Of a DNA stretch of 64,000 nucleotides, positions 17,429 to 27,991 are shown piece after piece. How positions within the stretch are numbered: the first letter of the stretch is position 1; every line of letters starts with the position of its first letter. The stretch comes from Rhodocyclaceae bacterium UBA2346. Lineage in GTDB: Bacteria; Pseudomonadota; Gammaproteobacteria; Burkholderiales; Rhodocyclaceae. The position numbers and the translations under genes are program-made. The stretch is from the NCBI GenBank assembly GCA_002344625.1, contig DDUE01000070.1, forward strand, positions 472 through 64,471, written 5' to 3'. The notes beneath the pieces were generated by a model that was given only the letters and a program-made list of their open reading frames with translations, was not told the DNA's origin and did not search any database.

Positions 17429-18190
17429 TCATACGACCAATCGACCGACGACAACCGACACATTGTCACGCCCCCCCCGGTCGTTGGCTTGCCGGACGAG
17501 CGTGGCTGCGACCTCACCGACCGCCGCCGGACTCGCCAGCGACGCGGCGATGCTCCGATCATCGAGCATGTCGGTCAGGCCATCCGAGCAGAGCAGAAAG
17601 ACATCGCCCTCTACGGCATCGTGTATACCCAGATCGGGGAGCACTTCGTCGGCCACCCCGAGACCGCGCGTCAGCAATCCGCGGTAGGCGTAACCACGCG
17701 CCTCTTCCACGCTTATGATGCCCCCGTCCACCTGCTCCTGCAACATCGTGTGGTCGCGGGTGAGCAGCGCCAGCCGAGCGTCTCGCCAACGGTACAGCCG
17801 CGAATCCCCGACATGGGCCGATACGACTTCATCGCCGACAAACGTGGCCAGGATCAGGGTGCATCCCATGCCGGCCAGCGCCGGATCGGCCTGACCCGCA
17901 TCATAGATGGCCGCGTTTGCATCCCGGATCGCATCGAACAGCATTCGCGCGACCATGTCGGGATCGAACGGGGCGGCGAGCCCCGCATCGAGCACGTTCT
18001 TCACAACCGTCACCGCCAGGCCGGCCGCCACGTCGCCACCGCGGTAGCCCCCCATGCCATCGGCGAGCACCGCATACCGGCCATCCGGATCGACATGGAG
18101 TGCATCCTCGTTGCGCCTGCGGACCCGCCCGACATCGGAGAGCGATCCGAACTCCCAGTGTGTCCGGGCGGTCTGCGAAAGCACGTTCAT
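17429..18190 (-). CDS. PP2C-family Ser/Thr protein phosphatase
   Basis: A 253-residue PPM/PP2C phosphatase. All family motifs are visible: SDVGRVRRRNEDALHVD, YAVLADGMGGYRGGDVAA, GMGCTLILATF, VSAHVGDSRLYRWRD, LTRDHTMLQEQ, VFLLCSDGLTDML and RGGRDNVSVVVGR. The aspartates that bind the two metal ions are intact, so it should be active. The ATG at 18190 is chosen since the upstream extension overlaps the ornithine cyclodeaminase-like gene. It is followed by the FHA gene. A cognate Ser/Thr kinase is not found in the window. In other bacteria PP2C-FHA pairs regulate secretion or development. Confidence 0.94.
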   Translation of the reverse strand: MNVLSQTARTHWEFGSLSDVGRVRRRNEDALHVDPDGRYAVLADGMGGYRGGDVAAGLAVTVVKNVLDAGLAAPFDPDMVARMLFDAIRDANAAIYDAGQADPALAGMGCTLILATFVGDEVVSAHVGDSRLYRWRDARLALLTRDHTMLQEQVDGGIISVEEARGYAYRGLLTRGLGVADEVLPDLGIHDAVEGDVFLLCSDGLTDMLDDRSIAASLASPAAVGEVAATLVRQANDRGGRDNVSVVVGRLVV

Positions 18191-18201
18191 GACCGCCCGA
18201 C

Positions 18202-19155
18202 TCAATAGGGCAACGTCGTGCCGAGCCCGCGTTCGCGGGCCAGGGTGAGCACCTTCGAGGCAACGGCAATGTCCTGTATTCCCATGCCTTGCGACTCGAA
18301 CAGGCTGATCGCCGATGTGTTCGCCCGTCCCGGCCGCACGCCCGCGATGACCTCGCCCAACTCCACCCAACGCCCAGGCTGGGTGCGCCCCTTCTCGAGC
18401 GCGGGCAGGAGATCGCCGGCCTCGCGCAAGGCTGTTTCACGTGCATCGACGCAGATCAGGTCCACACGGCGCAGGCAGGACTCCGACAGCTCTTGCCGGG
18501 CGAGGCTGTTCGAACCCGCCGCGTTGATATGGGTCCCCGGCTCGATCCACGCGGCATCGAACAGAGGCTTGGCCGCCGTCGTTACGGTGACGACGATGTC
18601 CGAACCACGAACGGTTTCCTCGGCACTCGCCGCCGGCACCACTTCACAAGCCGTGAGCGCTGTCATCCGCTCGCAAAAGCGTGTCAAGCGCTCGCGATCG
18701 CGCGCGAATACCTTGACCCGCGAAAGCTCGAAAACCGAGCACAGTGCCTGCACCTGCCCCTCGGCCTGCCACCCCGCGCCAAACACCCCCACCACGGCGG
18801 CATCGGGACGCGCCAGCCAGCGTGCGGCAACGGCGCCGGCCGCACCGGTTCGCATCATGCCCAGACGATCCGCCTCGAGCACGGCGACCGGGTCGCCATT
18901 GCTCGCATCGAAGAGGTGCACCCAGAACCTGGCCTTGCCTCCGGACGACGTATAGACCTTGAATCCGGTCAGATTCAGGTAAGGCACGCCCGCCTGCAGC
19001 ATATGGGTGACCGACCCCGGCAGGCGCACCCGCTGGCGCGAGTAATCGACCACCTCACCGCGCCCGTGCGCGGCCATCACAGTCTCGACCGCCTCGATGG
19101 CTGCGGGCATTTCCAGAAGCGCCTCGACTTCGCGCTCGCCAAGGTAAATGGCCAT
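18202..19155 (-). CDS. Ornithine cyclodeaminase/mu-crystallin family protein
   Basis: A 317-residue NAD(P)-dependent enzyme of the OCD/mu-crystallin family. The Rossmann segment VVGVFGAGWQAEGQVQAL is preceded by the dimerisation part with VRLPGSVTHMLQAG, and LEADRLGMMRTGAAGAVAARWLA is a family hallmark. The substrate may be ornithine, a ketimine or an amino acid such as alanine; the sequence does not decide. An ATG at 19155 is taken, but an in-frame GTG at 19164 lies close behind GAGGGA and may be the true start. It lies 11 bases before the PP2C gene, so they may be co-transcribed, though no functional link is obvious. Confidence 0.87.
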   Translation of the reverse strand: MAIYLGEREVEALLEMPAAIEAVETVMAAHGRGEVVDYSRQRVRLPGSVTHMLQAGVPYLNLTGFKVYTSSGGKARFWVHLFDASNGDPVAVLEADRLGMMRTGAAGAVAARWLARPDAAVVGVFGAGWQAEGQVQALCSVFELSRVKVFARDRERLTRFCERMTALTACEVVPAASAEETVRGSDIVVTVTTAAKPLFDAAWIEPGTHINAAGSNSLARQELSESCLRRVDLICVDARETALREAGDLLPALEKGRTQPGRWVELGEVIAGVRPGRANTSAISLFESQGMGIQDIAVASKVLTLARERGLGTTLPY

Positions 19156-19233
19156 TATTCGCACTCATCCCTCAGTGGATTACGTTTTCATTGTAGCCCG
19201 ACGTCGATTACGTCAGCGAAAAACCGCGGCGCC

Positions 19234-19260
19234 AAAAAAAACGCCGGACTAGCCGGCGTT
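19234..19260 (-). terminator. Rho-independent terminator after sucD
   Basis: On the minus strand an 8-bp stem (AACGCCGG paired with CCGGCGTT) with a 5-base loop is followed by a run of eight T residues. It starts 31 bases after the sucD stop and ends the sucCD transcript before the ornithine cyclodeaminase-like gene. Confidence 0.92.
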
Positions 19261-19290
19261 CCTGCATTTCGAGATCCGTACGGAGCTGAA

Positions 19291-20184
19291 TCAGAGCATC
19301 GCCTTCAGCAGCTTGGCCATCTCGGACGGGTCGCGGGTCACCTTGAAGCCGCACTCTTCCATGATGGCAAGCTTGGCGTCGGCCGTGTCGGCACCACCCG
19401 AAATCAGCGCACCGGCATGGCCCATGCGCTTGCCGGCCGGTGCGGTGACACCGGCGATGAAGCCGACGATCGGCTTCTTCATGTTGGCCTTGCACCACTG
19501 CGCGGCCTCGGCTTCATCCGGACCGCCGATCTCGCCGATCATGATCACCGCGTCGGTGTCTGGATCGTCGTTGAACGCCTTCATGACGTCGATGTGCTTG
19601 AGACCGTTGATCGGATCGCCACCGATACCGACTGCGGACGACTGGCCAAGACCGATCTCGGTCAGTTGCGCCACGGCTTCATAGGTCAGGGTACCCGAAC
19701 GCGATACCACGCCGATACGGCCCTTGCGATGGATATGACCCGGCATGATGCCGATCTTGATTTCGTCCGGCGTGATCAGGCCGGGGCAGTTCGGACCGAG
19801 CAGCAGGGTTTCCTTGCCGCCGGCGGCAACCTTGGCCTTCATCTTGTTGCGCACGACCAGCATGTCGCGGACGGGAATGCCTTCGGTGATGCAGATCGCC
19901 AGATCCAGGTTGGCCTCGCAGGCTTCCCAGATCGCGTCGGCCGCCCCGGCCGGCGGCACGTAGATCACCGACACCGTCGCGCCGGTTTCAGCCGCTGCTT
20001 CCTTGACCGAAGCGTAGATGGGGATGTCGAAGATCTTCTCGCCCGCCTTCTTCGGGTTCACGCCGGCGACGAAGCAGTTCTTGCCGTTGGCGTATTCCTG
20101 GCATTTCTCGGTATGAAACTGGCCGGTCTTGCCGGTGATGCCCTGGGTGATGACCTTGGTGTCTTTGTTGATCAGGATGGACAT
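19291..20184 (-). CDS. sucD: Succinyl-CoA synthetase alpha subunit
   Basis: The 297-residue CoA-binding subunit of the TCA-cycle enzyme that converts succinyl-CoA to succinate with nucleotide triphosphate formation. The phosphohistidine loop is [10 protein letters not shown] near residue 246, and the CoA site includes [14 protein letters not shown] and [20 protein letters not shown] and [11 protein letters not shown] are also typical. It follows sucC by 13 bases and is closed by a strong terminator. Confidence 0.98.
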   Translation of the reverse strand: MSILINKDTKVITQGITGKTGQFHTEKCQEYANGKNCFVAGVNPKKAGEKIFDIPIYASVKEAAAETGATVSVIYVPPAGAADAIWEACEANLDLAICITEGIPVRDMLVVRNKMKAKVAAGGKETLLLGPNCPGLITPDEIKIGIMPGHIHRKGRIGVVSRSGTLTYEAVAQLTEIGLGQSSAVGIGGDPINGLKHIDVMKAFNDDPDTDAVIMIGEIGGPDEAEAAQWCKANMKKPIVGFIAGVTAPAGKRMGHAGALISGGADTADAKLAIMEECGFKVTRDPSEMAKLLKAML

Positions 20185-20197
20185 TCTCTAACGCTCC

Positions 20198-21358
20198 TTA
20201 TTTGACCGCGGCCACGATCTTGGTGGCAGCATCCGCCATGGTGTCGGCGGCGATGATCGGCAGACCCGACTCGGCGAGAATCTTCTTGCCCAGGTCTTCG
20301 TTGGTGCCCTTCATGCGGACGACCAGCGGAACGGAGAGTTTGACTTCGCGCGCGGCGGTGACGACACCGGTGGCGATGGTGTCGCAGCGCATGATGCCGC
20401 CGAAAATGTTGACGAGAATGCCCTTGACCTTGGTGTTCTTGAGCATGATCTTGAAGGCTTCGGTCACCTTCTCGGCGGTGGCACCACCGCCGACATCGAG
20501 GAAGTTGGCGGGCTCGGCGCCGAACAGCTTGATCGTGTCCATGGTGGCCATCGCGAGGCCCGCGCCGTTCACCAGACAACCGATGTTGCCATCCAGGCTG
20601 ATGTAGGCCAGATCGAACTTGGAAGCTTCGAGTTCGTCCGCGTCCTCTTCATCGAGATCGCGATACGCGACGATTTCCGGATGACGGAACAGCGCGTTCG
20701 AGTCGAAGTTGAACTTGGCGTCAAGCGCCTTGACCGTGCCGTTGCCTTCGTGGATCAGCGGATTGATCTCGGCCAGCGATGCGTCGGTCTCCATGTAGCA
20801 GGTGTAGAGCTGCTTGAGCGTTTCGACCGCCTGGGCCATCGATCCGGCGGGCATGCCGATACCACTGGCGAGTTCGGTAGCCTGCGCGTCGGTCAGGCCG
20901 ACGAGCGGATCGACGAATACCTTGATGATCTTTTCCGGGGTCTTGTGAGCGACCTCCTCGATGTCCATGCCGCCCTCGGAGGACGCCATGATCGCAACCT
21001 TCTGGGTCGCGCGGTCGGTCAACGCCGCCACATAGTATTCATGCTGAATGTCGGCACCTTCCTCGATCAGCAGGTTGCGCACTTTCTGCCCTTCGGGCCC
21101 GGTCTGGTGCGTGATCAACTGCATGCCGAGAATTTGCGAAGCGTACTGACGCACTTCATCCAGGGACTTGGCCACCTTCACGCCGCCCCCCTTGCCGCGA
21201 CCGCCCGCGTGAATCTGAGCCTTCACCACCCAGATCTTGCCGCCGAGTTCTTGTGCCGCCTTCACCGCGTCATCGACGCTGGTGCAGTGGATGCCGCGCG
21301 GCGTCACGACGCCGAACTTTCTTAGAACTTCCTTTGCCTGATACTCATGAATCTTCAT
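20198..21358 (-). CDS. sucC: Succinyl-CoA synthetase beta subunit
   Basis: The 386-residue ATP-grasp subunit that binds nucleotide and succinate. It begins [17 protein letters not shown] and shows [53 protein letters not shown] and [12 protein letters not shown]. The ATG at 21358 has an AGGG ribosome site. With sucD it forms a two-gene operon with its own promoter; sucAB are not adjacent. Confidence 0.98.
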   Translation of the reverse strand: MKIHEYQAKEVLRKFGVVTPRGIHCTSVDDAVKAAQELGGKIWVVKAQIHAGGRGKGGGVKVAKSLDEVRQYASQILGMQLITHQTGPEGQKVRNLLIEEGADIQHEYYVAALTDRATQKVAIMASSEGGMDIEEVAHKTPEKIIKVFVDPLVGLTDAQATELASGIGMPAGSMAQAVETLKQLYTCYMETDASLAEINPLIHEGNGTVKALDAKFNFDSNALFRHPEIVAYRDLDEEDADELEASKFDLAYISLDGNIGCLVNGAGLAMATMDTIKLFGAEPANFLDVGGGATAEKVTEAFKIMLKNTKVKGILVNIFGGIMRCDTIATGVVTAAREVKLSVPLVVRMKGTNEDLGKKILAESGLPIIAADTMADAATKIVAAVK

Positions 21359-21659
21359 GGTTGCCCTTCGATCGAAGTTGCAGCGCCTGCATGCGCCGCA
21401 AACAGGTTGATGGGACGCTCAAGAGTGTCACTCCACGACCCGCGCCGTCTCCCTCGACCGACGCCCGCCGCTGCCCGGGGTGATACTGCTATCCAGCCCT
21501 CCTGGGATGCCGCCGGAACAGCCGGCCTACCCCAGGACTTTGAAATTATAACCGTATTCCTTTCCGGCCCAATTGGTTCTTGAAGGCCAATGCAGTCCCA
21601 GCAGGCGCACTTTTCTCAAAGAAGGCCGGCGGACGATCGGGGGTGCCACGCAGCCGGGA
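21359..21659. other. Intergenic region upstream of sucC
   Basis: This 301-base stretch lies between sucC and the DUF2889 gene, both on the minus strand. It holds the putative sucC promoter at 21545-21572. No convincing gene or repeat is seen in the rest, which includes the 3' flank of the DUF2889 gene. Confidence 0.6.
21545..21572 (-). promoter_or_regulatory. Putative sigma-70 promoter for sucCD
   Basis: On the minus strand a perfect TATAAT -10 (21550-21545) is preceded at 16 bases by TTGGGC (21572-21567), a partial -35. It is about 190 bases before the sucC start, leaving a long untranslated leader. Confidence 0.5.
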
Positions 21660-22208
21660 TCAGCCCGTCTTCCCGACGTACCATTTCGGGTAGTACATTT
21701 TCACGGTATGGGATGCTGTCTCGAGTGCGTGGCAACGATCCAGCTGAAAAGGCTTCTCGCTGCTCTCCTCGTTATCACGGCGAAACGTGGCGAACGTCTG
21801 GATCGCGGCCGTGGGCAGACTGAACAACAGTTCGGTGATATGCGAACAGCCCCGCACGTCGGCAAACATCTCGCCGACCGCGCGCCGGAACCCTCTCACG
21901 AGATTGAGACCGATTATCGAACGGTAGGTCGGCCCGATCGTGTCACAGCCACCGGGGTACGGCACCCACTCGGAGCTCGCCGCGGCATCGATGATGTTGA
22001 ACTCGCCATCGAGCGTTATGCGCACATGCATTCTGTGCACCGGATCGCCCGCGGCGCGCACTCCCGAGGACAGCGGGTAATCGATATCCTTGACATCCTC
22101 GAGCATGGCGTCGAGCTCGAGCAGACCATCATCGCGGCGATATCCCTCGATCTCGATCCTGCGCACATGCGCCCGCTGGCGCGGCGATTTGGGTTCGGGT
22201 AGTGGCAT
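21660..22208 (-). CDS. DUF2889-family protein
   Basis: A 182-residue protein of the DUF2889 family, whose function is unknown. It begins PLPEPKSPRQRAHVRRIEIEGYRRDDGLLELDAML, a typical start, followed by HRMHVRITLDGEFNIIDAAA and a C-terminal part with CSHITELLF. No signal peptide or membrane segment is seen, so it is probably cytoplasmic. The ATG at 22208 is preferred because the upstream extension is not conserved in character. It is transcribed divergently from the FimV-like gene. Confidence 0.82.
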   Translation of the reverse strand: MPLPEPKSPRQRAHVRRIEIEGYRRDDGLLELDAMLEDVKDIDYPLSSGVRAAGDPVHRMHVRITLDGEFNIIDAAASSEWVPYPGGCDTIGPTYRSIIGLNLVRGFRRAVGEMFADVRGCSHITELLFSLPTAAIQTFATFRRDNEESSEKPFQLDRCHALETASHTVKMYYPKWYVGKTG

Positions 22209-22424
22209 TTTTGCGTACGGCAACGTATGGATGACGATCAATGATAGCGCCAAACCCAGTCCCGATCACGCGGCACCGGTGAAGCCGCGATCATGTACAT
22301 GCGACGGGCCGATCGGCGGGACCGTGAACTAATGGACCCGACGAAATGAAAAGTGCCGGTAAGCTGTCCGTTCGGAAACATAACTATTTACAATGGTGAT
22401 CAACCCAATAGTGACTTCTCGTCA

Positions 22425-24368
22425 ATGACCGCCATGCAAATCACTGATGCCGCTCCGAGAGCAAAGGCCTTGGCTTCGAGTTTGCTTGTTGCGGCATTGA
22501 TCCAGATTCCATTGCCTTCGGCATACGCCTCCCTGCTCGGCGAGGCCGTGCGGGTATCGGCCGTTGGCGAGCCTCTTCTGGTCGAGCTGCACTCGCCGGG
22601 CAACACACCAGAACGAGCCGCGGAGTGTGTCAGGGTGTTCAGTACGCCAGCCCGCTCGCCCGGTCTCGAGGTCATCACCAATGCGCAACTCAGCGTGTCC
22701 GGCAGTGGCCAGAACGCGCGACTGCTCGTCCGCAGGAGCACGCCCGCGTTCGAACCCATCATCCAGCTCACGCTCCTGAATATCTGCGACCCGCGCCTTC
22801 AAAGGGAATACACGCTGTTCCTCGACCCGCCCATCGCCAGACCCGGTGGGAGTCGCAGTCCCGCCCCTCTGGCGCCGGCGACCATGCCCGCCGCCACAAC
22901 CGACTCCGGCGCCGTATGGTCCACGGTGCGCGGCGAATCGCTCGGCTCCATCGCCCGCGCCCTGTATCCCAAGGACCGGGCAACGCGACAACGTTTCATC
23001 GACGAAGTGATGCGCGCGAACCCGGAGAGTTTCGCAGGCCCGGCATCGGTTGACGCCGCACTGCCGCGCGGAACCGAACTGCGCATTCCAGACCTGAGCC
23101 GGAGCCCTGCAAGCGCCCCCGCACCCCGATCGGCTGGAGAGGGCAAGCCCAAGGCCGCGGACAGGCCCCGCCCGCCCCCGCCCGCCCCCAACAAGGCCAA
23201 GACGCCCGCCGCGCAACCGTCCTCCCCAGATCCCATCCAGGCGCCTGGGCGTCTCGTGCTCGAAGGCGATCAGGCCACCAAAATCACCCAGCCAGGCGAG
23301 ATCCCACCGCCGATACCCGCGGGAGACGGCCCCCCCGACAACGCTGCCCTGGTCGAACGCGAGGCGATGCTGGTGGCTGCAATCGACCAGACGATCAAGA
23401 CTCAGCTCGAGCTGATGGACCGCCTGCGTCGCCTCGAAGAAGTGCATGCGGCACTGAAGGCACAGCTGGAAACCGCGCCCCCTGAATCCGCGCAACAGCC
23501 CACCACACCACAAGGCGTTGCAACGCCGGTCGCCACAGCCGACGCGATTCCGTCGCGCGACCTCCCCGCCGCCGGTAACGAAGGCGGACCGGAAGGCGGC
23601 ACGAACACCCTTCTGGCCGCGCTCGCGGGCCTGGCACTGCTCACGGCCTTGCTACTCGTGGCGATCAAGCGCAGGCGCAGTGCCGGCCACGCCGCAGCGA
23701 CCGCCGAATCAACCATGCCCGACGCTTCGATCTGGCCAGACGAGGCGCCCACCACGGTGGGAGAGCGGACCACCTTCAGCGAAACCCAGGTGCCGCAAAG
23801 AACAGGCAGCGCGGTCGCGCCGCTGGATTTCGACATGAGCACCGAAACCTCGTCGCCCGAGGCCGAGACGCTGCCGCCGGTCACGATGGCCGATGAACCC
23901 GTGGAAGAACACGACTCGGCCGTCGAACTTGCCGACATCATGATCAGCTTCGGCCGGGTACACGGCGCCGCCGAGACCCTGGCCGACTTCATTCGCTCGA
24001 ATCCGCGCCAGGCCGTGACGCCATGGCTGAAGCTGATGGACGTGTACCGCCTCGCGGGCATGCGCATGGAGTTCGATGCGCTGGCGCGCCAACTCAACAA
24101 GACCTTCAATGTCAAGGCGGTCACTTGGGACAATTTCGACGAGGCGCGCAAGCCCGTCCATAGCATCGAACAGATGCCGCACCTGATCGATATCCTTACC
24201 AAGACCTGGGGTACGCGCGAATGCCAGGCATTCCTCGAGAAGCTCCTGCGCGACAATCGCGACGGCCTGCGCGAGGGATTCCCGATTTCGATCATCGACG
24301 AGATTCTCACCCTCACGGGCGTGCTGGAAGAGGAAATCGGGCGATACCGGCCCGCCCTCGCAACCTGA
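22425..24368 (+). CDS. FimV/HubP-like polar protein
   Basis: A 647-residue inner-membrane protein of the FimV/HubP type, which organises cell poles and type IV pilus function in gammaproteobacteria. It has a signal segment (ASSLLVAALIQIPLPSAYA), the FimV N-terminal domain (LLGEAVRVSAVGEPLLVEL), a LysM-like module (TVRGESLGSIARALYP), a long proline-rich region, a short coiled coil (about 330-370), a membrane helix (LLAALAGLALLTALLLVA) and a C-terminal FimV domain (about 500-575, ELADIMISFGRVHGAAETL). The start is uncertain because no clear ribosome site precedes either ATG (22425 or 22434). It stands alone rather than beside asd and truA. Confidence 0.85.
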   Translation: MTAMQITDAAPRAKALASSLLVAALIQIPLPSAYASLLGEAVRVSAVGEPLLVELHSPGNTPERAAECVRVFSTPARSPGLEVITNAQLSVSGSGQNARLLVRRSTPAFEPIIQLTLLNICDPRLQREYTLFLDPPIARPGGSRSPAPLAPATMPAATTDSGAVWSTVRGESLGSIARALYPKDRATRQRFIDEVMRANPESFAGPASVDAALPRGTELRIPDLSRSPASAPAPRSAGEGKPKAADRPRPPPPAPNKAKTPAAQPSSPDPIQAPGRLVLEGDQATKITQPGEIPPPIPAGDGPPDNAALVEREAMLVAAIDQTIKTQLELMDRLRRLEEVHAALKAQLETAPPESAQQPTTPQGVATPVATADAIPSRDLPAAGNEGGPEGGTNTLLAALAGLALLTALLLVAIKRRRSAGHAAATAESTMPDASIWPDEAPTTVGERTTFSETQVPQRTGSAVAPLDFDMSTETSSPEAETLPPVTMADEPVEEHDSAVELADIMISFGRVHGAAETLADFIRSNPRQAVTPWLKLMDVYRLAGMRMEFDALARQLNKTFNVKAVTWDNFDEARKPVHSIEQMPHLIDILTKTWGTRECQAFLEKLLRDNRDGLREGFPISIIDEILTLTGVLEEEIGRYRPALAT

Positions 24369-24378
24369 CCACCCCCGG

Positions 24379-25125
24379 TCAGACCGGGTTGTCGATGTCG
24401 ACGAACTCGGCCTCCAGGCCCAGGTGCTCGGAAAGATAGGCAGCGATCGCCCGCGCGCCATAGCGCTCGGTCGCATGGTGCCCGGCCGCGATGTAGGCGA
24501 CGCCCGACTCACGCGCAAGGTGCACCGTCTGCTCCGATATTTCGCCCGAAACGAAGAGGTCGGCGCCGGCCGCAATCGCATCGTCGAAATACGACTGCGC
24601 CCCGCCGGTACACCAGGCCAGCCGGCGTACGGCCCGATCGGGATCCCCGATCAGCATCGGCCGCCTGTTCAGGCGAGCTTCGAGCGCGTTCGCGATCCCC
24701 CGCGCATTCTGTCCGGCTTGCGGCCTGCCGACCCAACCCAGCCCCTGCTCACCGAACACCCCCTCGCCGACCCAACCTGCCAGGGCGCCGAGTTGAGCAT
24801 TGTTGCCGAGCTCGGGATGGGCATCCAGAGGCAGGTGATAGGCCAGCAAGGAAATGTCGTTCGCCAGCAACGTGGCCAGGCGTCGCTTGCGAATACCGGT
24901 CACCCGCCCATCCTCGCCACGCCAGAAGTAACCATGATGTACGAATAGTGCGTCGAAATTGCCGCTCACCGCATGATCGAGCAGCGCCTGACACGCCGTC
25001 ACTCCGCACAACACCCGTGCCACCTCGGCGCGACCTTCCACTTGGAGACCGTTTGGGCAATAATCCTTGAACCGTGCCGGCTCGAGCAATTCGTCGAGAT
25101 GCGCGCCAAGCGCCATGAGTTGCAT
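24379..25125 (-). CDS. NIF3-family dinuclear metal protein
   Basis: A 248-residue NIF3/YbgI-family protein. The metal-binding motifs are present: FVHHGYFW, LLAYHLPLDAHPELGNNAQL, SGEISEQTVHLARE and AAGHHATERYG. The family is widespread, sometimes called GTP cyclohydrolase I type 2, but its physiological role is unsettled. The ATG at 25125 follows GGAGGGG at ideal spacing, whereas the in-frame ATG at 25140 lies inside that ribosome site. It is divergent from the HtrA-like protease gene and convergent with the FimV-like gene. Confidence 0.92.
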   Translation of the reverse strand: MQLMALGAHLDELLEPARFKDYCPNGLQVEGRAEVARVLCGVTACQALLDHAVSGNFDALFVHHGYFWRGEDGRVTGIRKRRLATLLANDISLLAYHLPLDAHPELGNNAQLGALAGWVGEGVFGEQGLGWVGRPQAGQNARGIANALEARLNRRPMLIGDPDRAVRRLAWCTGGAQSYFDDAIAAGADLFVSGEISEQTVHLARESGVAYIAAGHHATERYGARAIAAYLSEHLGLEAEFVDIDNPV

Positions 25126-25205
25126 GCTGCTCCCCTCCACTTACAGTTCGATGCCACCACTTCGAAGTGGCAATCATCGAGAACGCCCATCGGGCAGGTC
25201 GAATC

Positions 25206-26369
<1,164 letters not shown>

Positions 26370-26428
26370 GCGGCAACCTCACACCGACCTGGTCTGATCG
26401 ACCGGTTCCGTTCGCCGCCAGACGCAGG

Positions 26429-27199
26429 TCAGTCGGGCTTGGCATCGGCCGAAACCTTGTCGTCGGTCGTGGCAAGCTGCGAACCCGGTTTGGAAAGCGC
26501 GCCGGCGATGAACAGCCCGACCTCGTACAGCACGATCATCGGAACCGCCAGCATGAACTGCGAAATCACATCCGGAGGCGTCACGATCGCCGCAATCACG
26601 AAGGCACCGACGATCACATAGGGGCGCGCTTCCTTGAGCTTGTCCACCGTCACCGCGCCGATCTTGACCAGCACGACCACCACCACCGGGACTTCGAAGG
26701 TGAGCCCGAAGGCCAGGAACATGGTCATCACGAACGACAGGTACTGCTCGATATCCGGGGCGGGCACAATGCTCTTGGGCGCGAAGCCCGCAATGAACTT
26801 GAACACCATGCCGAAAACCAGGAAATAGCAGAAAGCCATTCCGGCAATGAACAACAGCGTGCTGCCAAGCACCAGGGGCAGGCCGAATCTACGCTCGTGC
26901 GAATACAGGCCAGGGGCGATGAAAGCCCAGGCCTGATAGAGCACATAAGGCAGCGCCAGCAGAAACGACACCATGAGGGTGACCTTGACCGGCACGAAGA
27001 ACGGCGTGACGACGCCGGTGGCGATCATGTTCGTCCCCTCCGGCAACGTATTCATCATCGGCAGCGCGAGCAGATCGTAAAGATCCCCGGCCCACGGCAT
27101 GAGGATGACGAAAAACACCAGAATCGCGATCACCGCCCTCAGCAATCGGTCCCGCAACTCGATCAGATGCGAGATGAAGGTTTCCTGGGTCGTGCTCAT
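26429..27199 (-). CDS. tatC: Twin-arginine translocase subunit TatC
   Basis: A 256-residue inner-membrane protein with six transmembrane helices that recognises twin-arginine signal peptides. Conserved parts are FISHLIELRDRLLR near the N terminus, PFFVPVKVTLMVSFLLALPYVLYQAWAFIAPGLYSHER, and the FGLTFEVPVVVV and TPPDVISQFMLAVPM segments. It overlaps the tatB stop by four bases. With TatA and TatB it moves folded proteins, including cofactor enzymes, into the periplasm. Confidence 0.98.
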   Translation of the reverse strand: MSTTQETFISHLIELRDRLLRAVIAILVFFVILMPWAGDLYDLLALPMMNTLPEGTNMIATGVVTPFFVPVKVTLMVSFLLALPYVLYQAWAFIAPGLYSHERRFGLPLVLGSTLLFIAGMAFCYFLVFGMVFKFIAGFAPKSIVPAPDIEQYLSFVMTMFLAFGLTFEVPVVVVVLVKIGAVTVDKLKEARPYVIVGAFVIAAIVTPPDVISQFMLAVPMIVLYEVGLFIAGALSKPGSQLATTDDKVSADAKPD

Positions 27200-27651
27200 G
27201 CTTTTTCTGCCGGCGTCCGCGACGCAGGCGCATCGTCGAGACCCAGCGCCAGTTGCGGCGTGGCGGGCCCGGCCGCCGCCGACGAATTGCCGCCGCCGGG
27301 GCCCGCGGGCAACGCAGACTCGACCACCGGGGCCACCACCTCCGGCTCGAGGGACAGCGACGACTTGACCTCACCCACCGTCTTTCCCAGATCGGCCTCG
27401 ACCTTCGCCGCCTGCGACCGCATCGAGTCCTCCAGTTCGCGCGCCTGCTTTTCGACGTCCTGCTGAATCTTCTTCAGATCCTCGAGCTGCATCTCACGCT
27501 GGATATCGGTCTTGACATCCGACACATAGCGCTGCAGACGGCCGAGAAAATGCCCGGCAGCGCGCGCCACCGTGGGCAGTCGCCGCGGGCCGATCACGAT
27601 CAGGGCCACGAGCCCGATGACGATGAGCTCCGAGAAGCTGAAATCAAACAT
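27196..27651 (-). CDS. tatB: Twin-arginine translocase subunit TatB
   Basis: A 151-residue protein with one N-terminal membrane helix (FSELIVIGLVALIVIGPRRLP), the TatB hinge containing the key glutamate E8, an amphipathic helix, then a charged coiled-coil stretch and a Pro/Ala/Gly-rich tail. It partners TatC in signal-peptide recognition. It overlaps tatC by four bases (ATGA) and follows tatA with a 99-base gap that contains a hairpin. Confidence 0.95.
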   Translation of the reverse strand: MFDFSFSELIVIGLVALIVIGPRRLPTVARAAGHFLGRLQRYVSDVKTDIQREMQLEDLKKIQQDVEKQARELEDSMRSQAAKVEADLGKTVGEVKSSLSLEPEVVAPVVESALPAGPGGGNSSAAAGPATPQLALGLDDAPASRTPAEKA

Positions 27652-27720
27652 GAAAGCGAACCATCCGACACAAGCCGGTGTTAGGGTATGCCGTACGGGG
27701 GAGTTTCAAACAGCAGGAAA

Positions 27721-27741
27721 GCCCCCGCCGCATGCAGGGGC
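27721..27741 (-). terminator. Weak hairpin between tatA and tatB
   Basis: On the minus strand a GCCCC...GGGGC stem of five base pairs with an 11-base loop is followed by TTT in the gap between tatA and tatB. The U-run is short, so it would act at most as a partial terminator or processing site. Such an element could raise TatA relative to TatB and TatC, which matches the known need for excess TatA. Confidence 0.4.
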
Positions 27742-27750
27742 CCATGGCGC

Positions 27751-27981
27751 TCAGGAGTTGACCTTGTCGGTCTTCTCGCGGACCTCGGCATCAATGACCT
27801 TGTCGCTCTCGACCTTCTTGGTTCCGGCCGCGTCCGACGACTCGGCCTCCTTCATGCCTTCCTTGAAGCCCTTGACCGCGCCACCAAGATCCTGCCCAAC
27901 GTTGCGCAGCTTCTTGGTCCCGAAAACCAGCATGACGATCACCAGCACGATGAGCCAGTGCCAGATACTGAATGAACCCAT
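27751..27981 (-). CDS. tatA: Twin-arginine translocase subunit TatA
   Basis: A 76-residue TatA/E protein with an N-terminal membrane helix ([21 protein letters not shown]) ending in the conserved [14 protein letters not shown] amphipathic motif and a charged tail. It forms the translocation pore. It starts 10 bases after the hit gene stop, so it belongs to the his-hit-tat transcript. Confidence 0.96.
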   Translation of the reverse strand: MGSFSIWHWLIVLVIVMLVFGTKKLRNVGQDLGGAVKGFKEGMKEAESSDAAGTKKVESDKVIDAEVREKTDKVNS

Positions 27982-27991
27982 TACATTCTCC

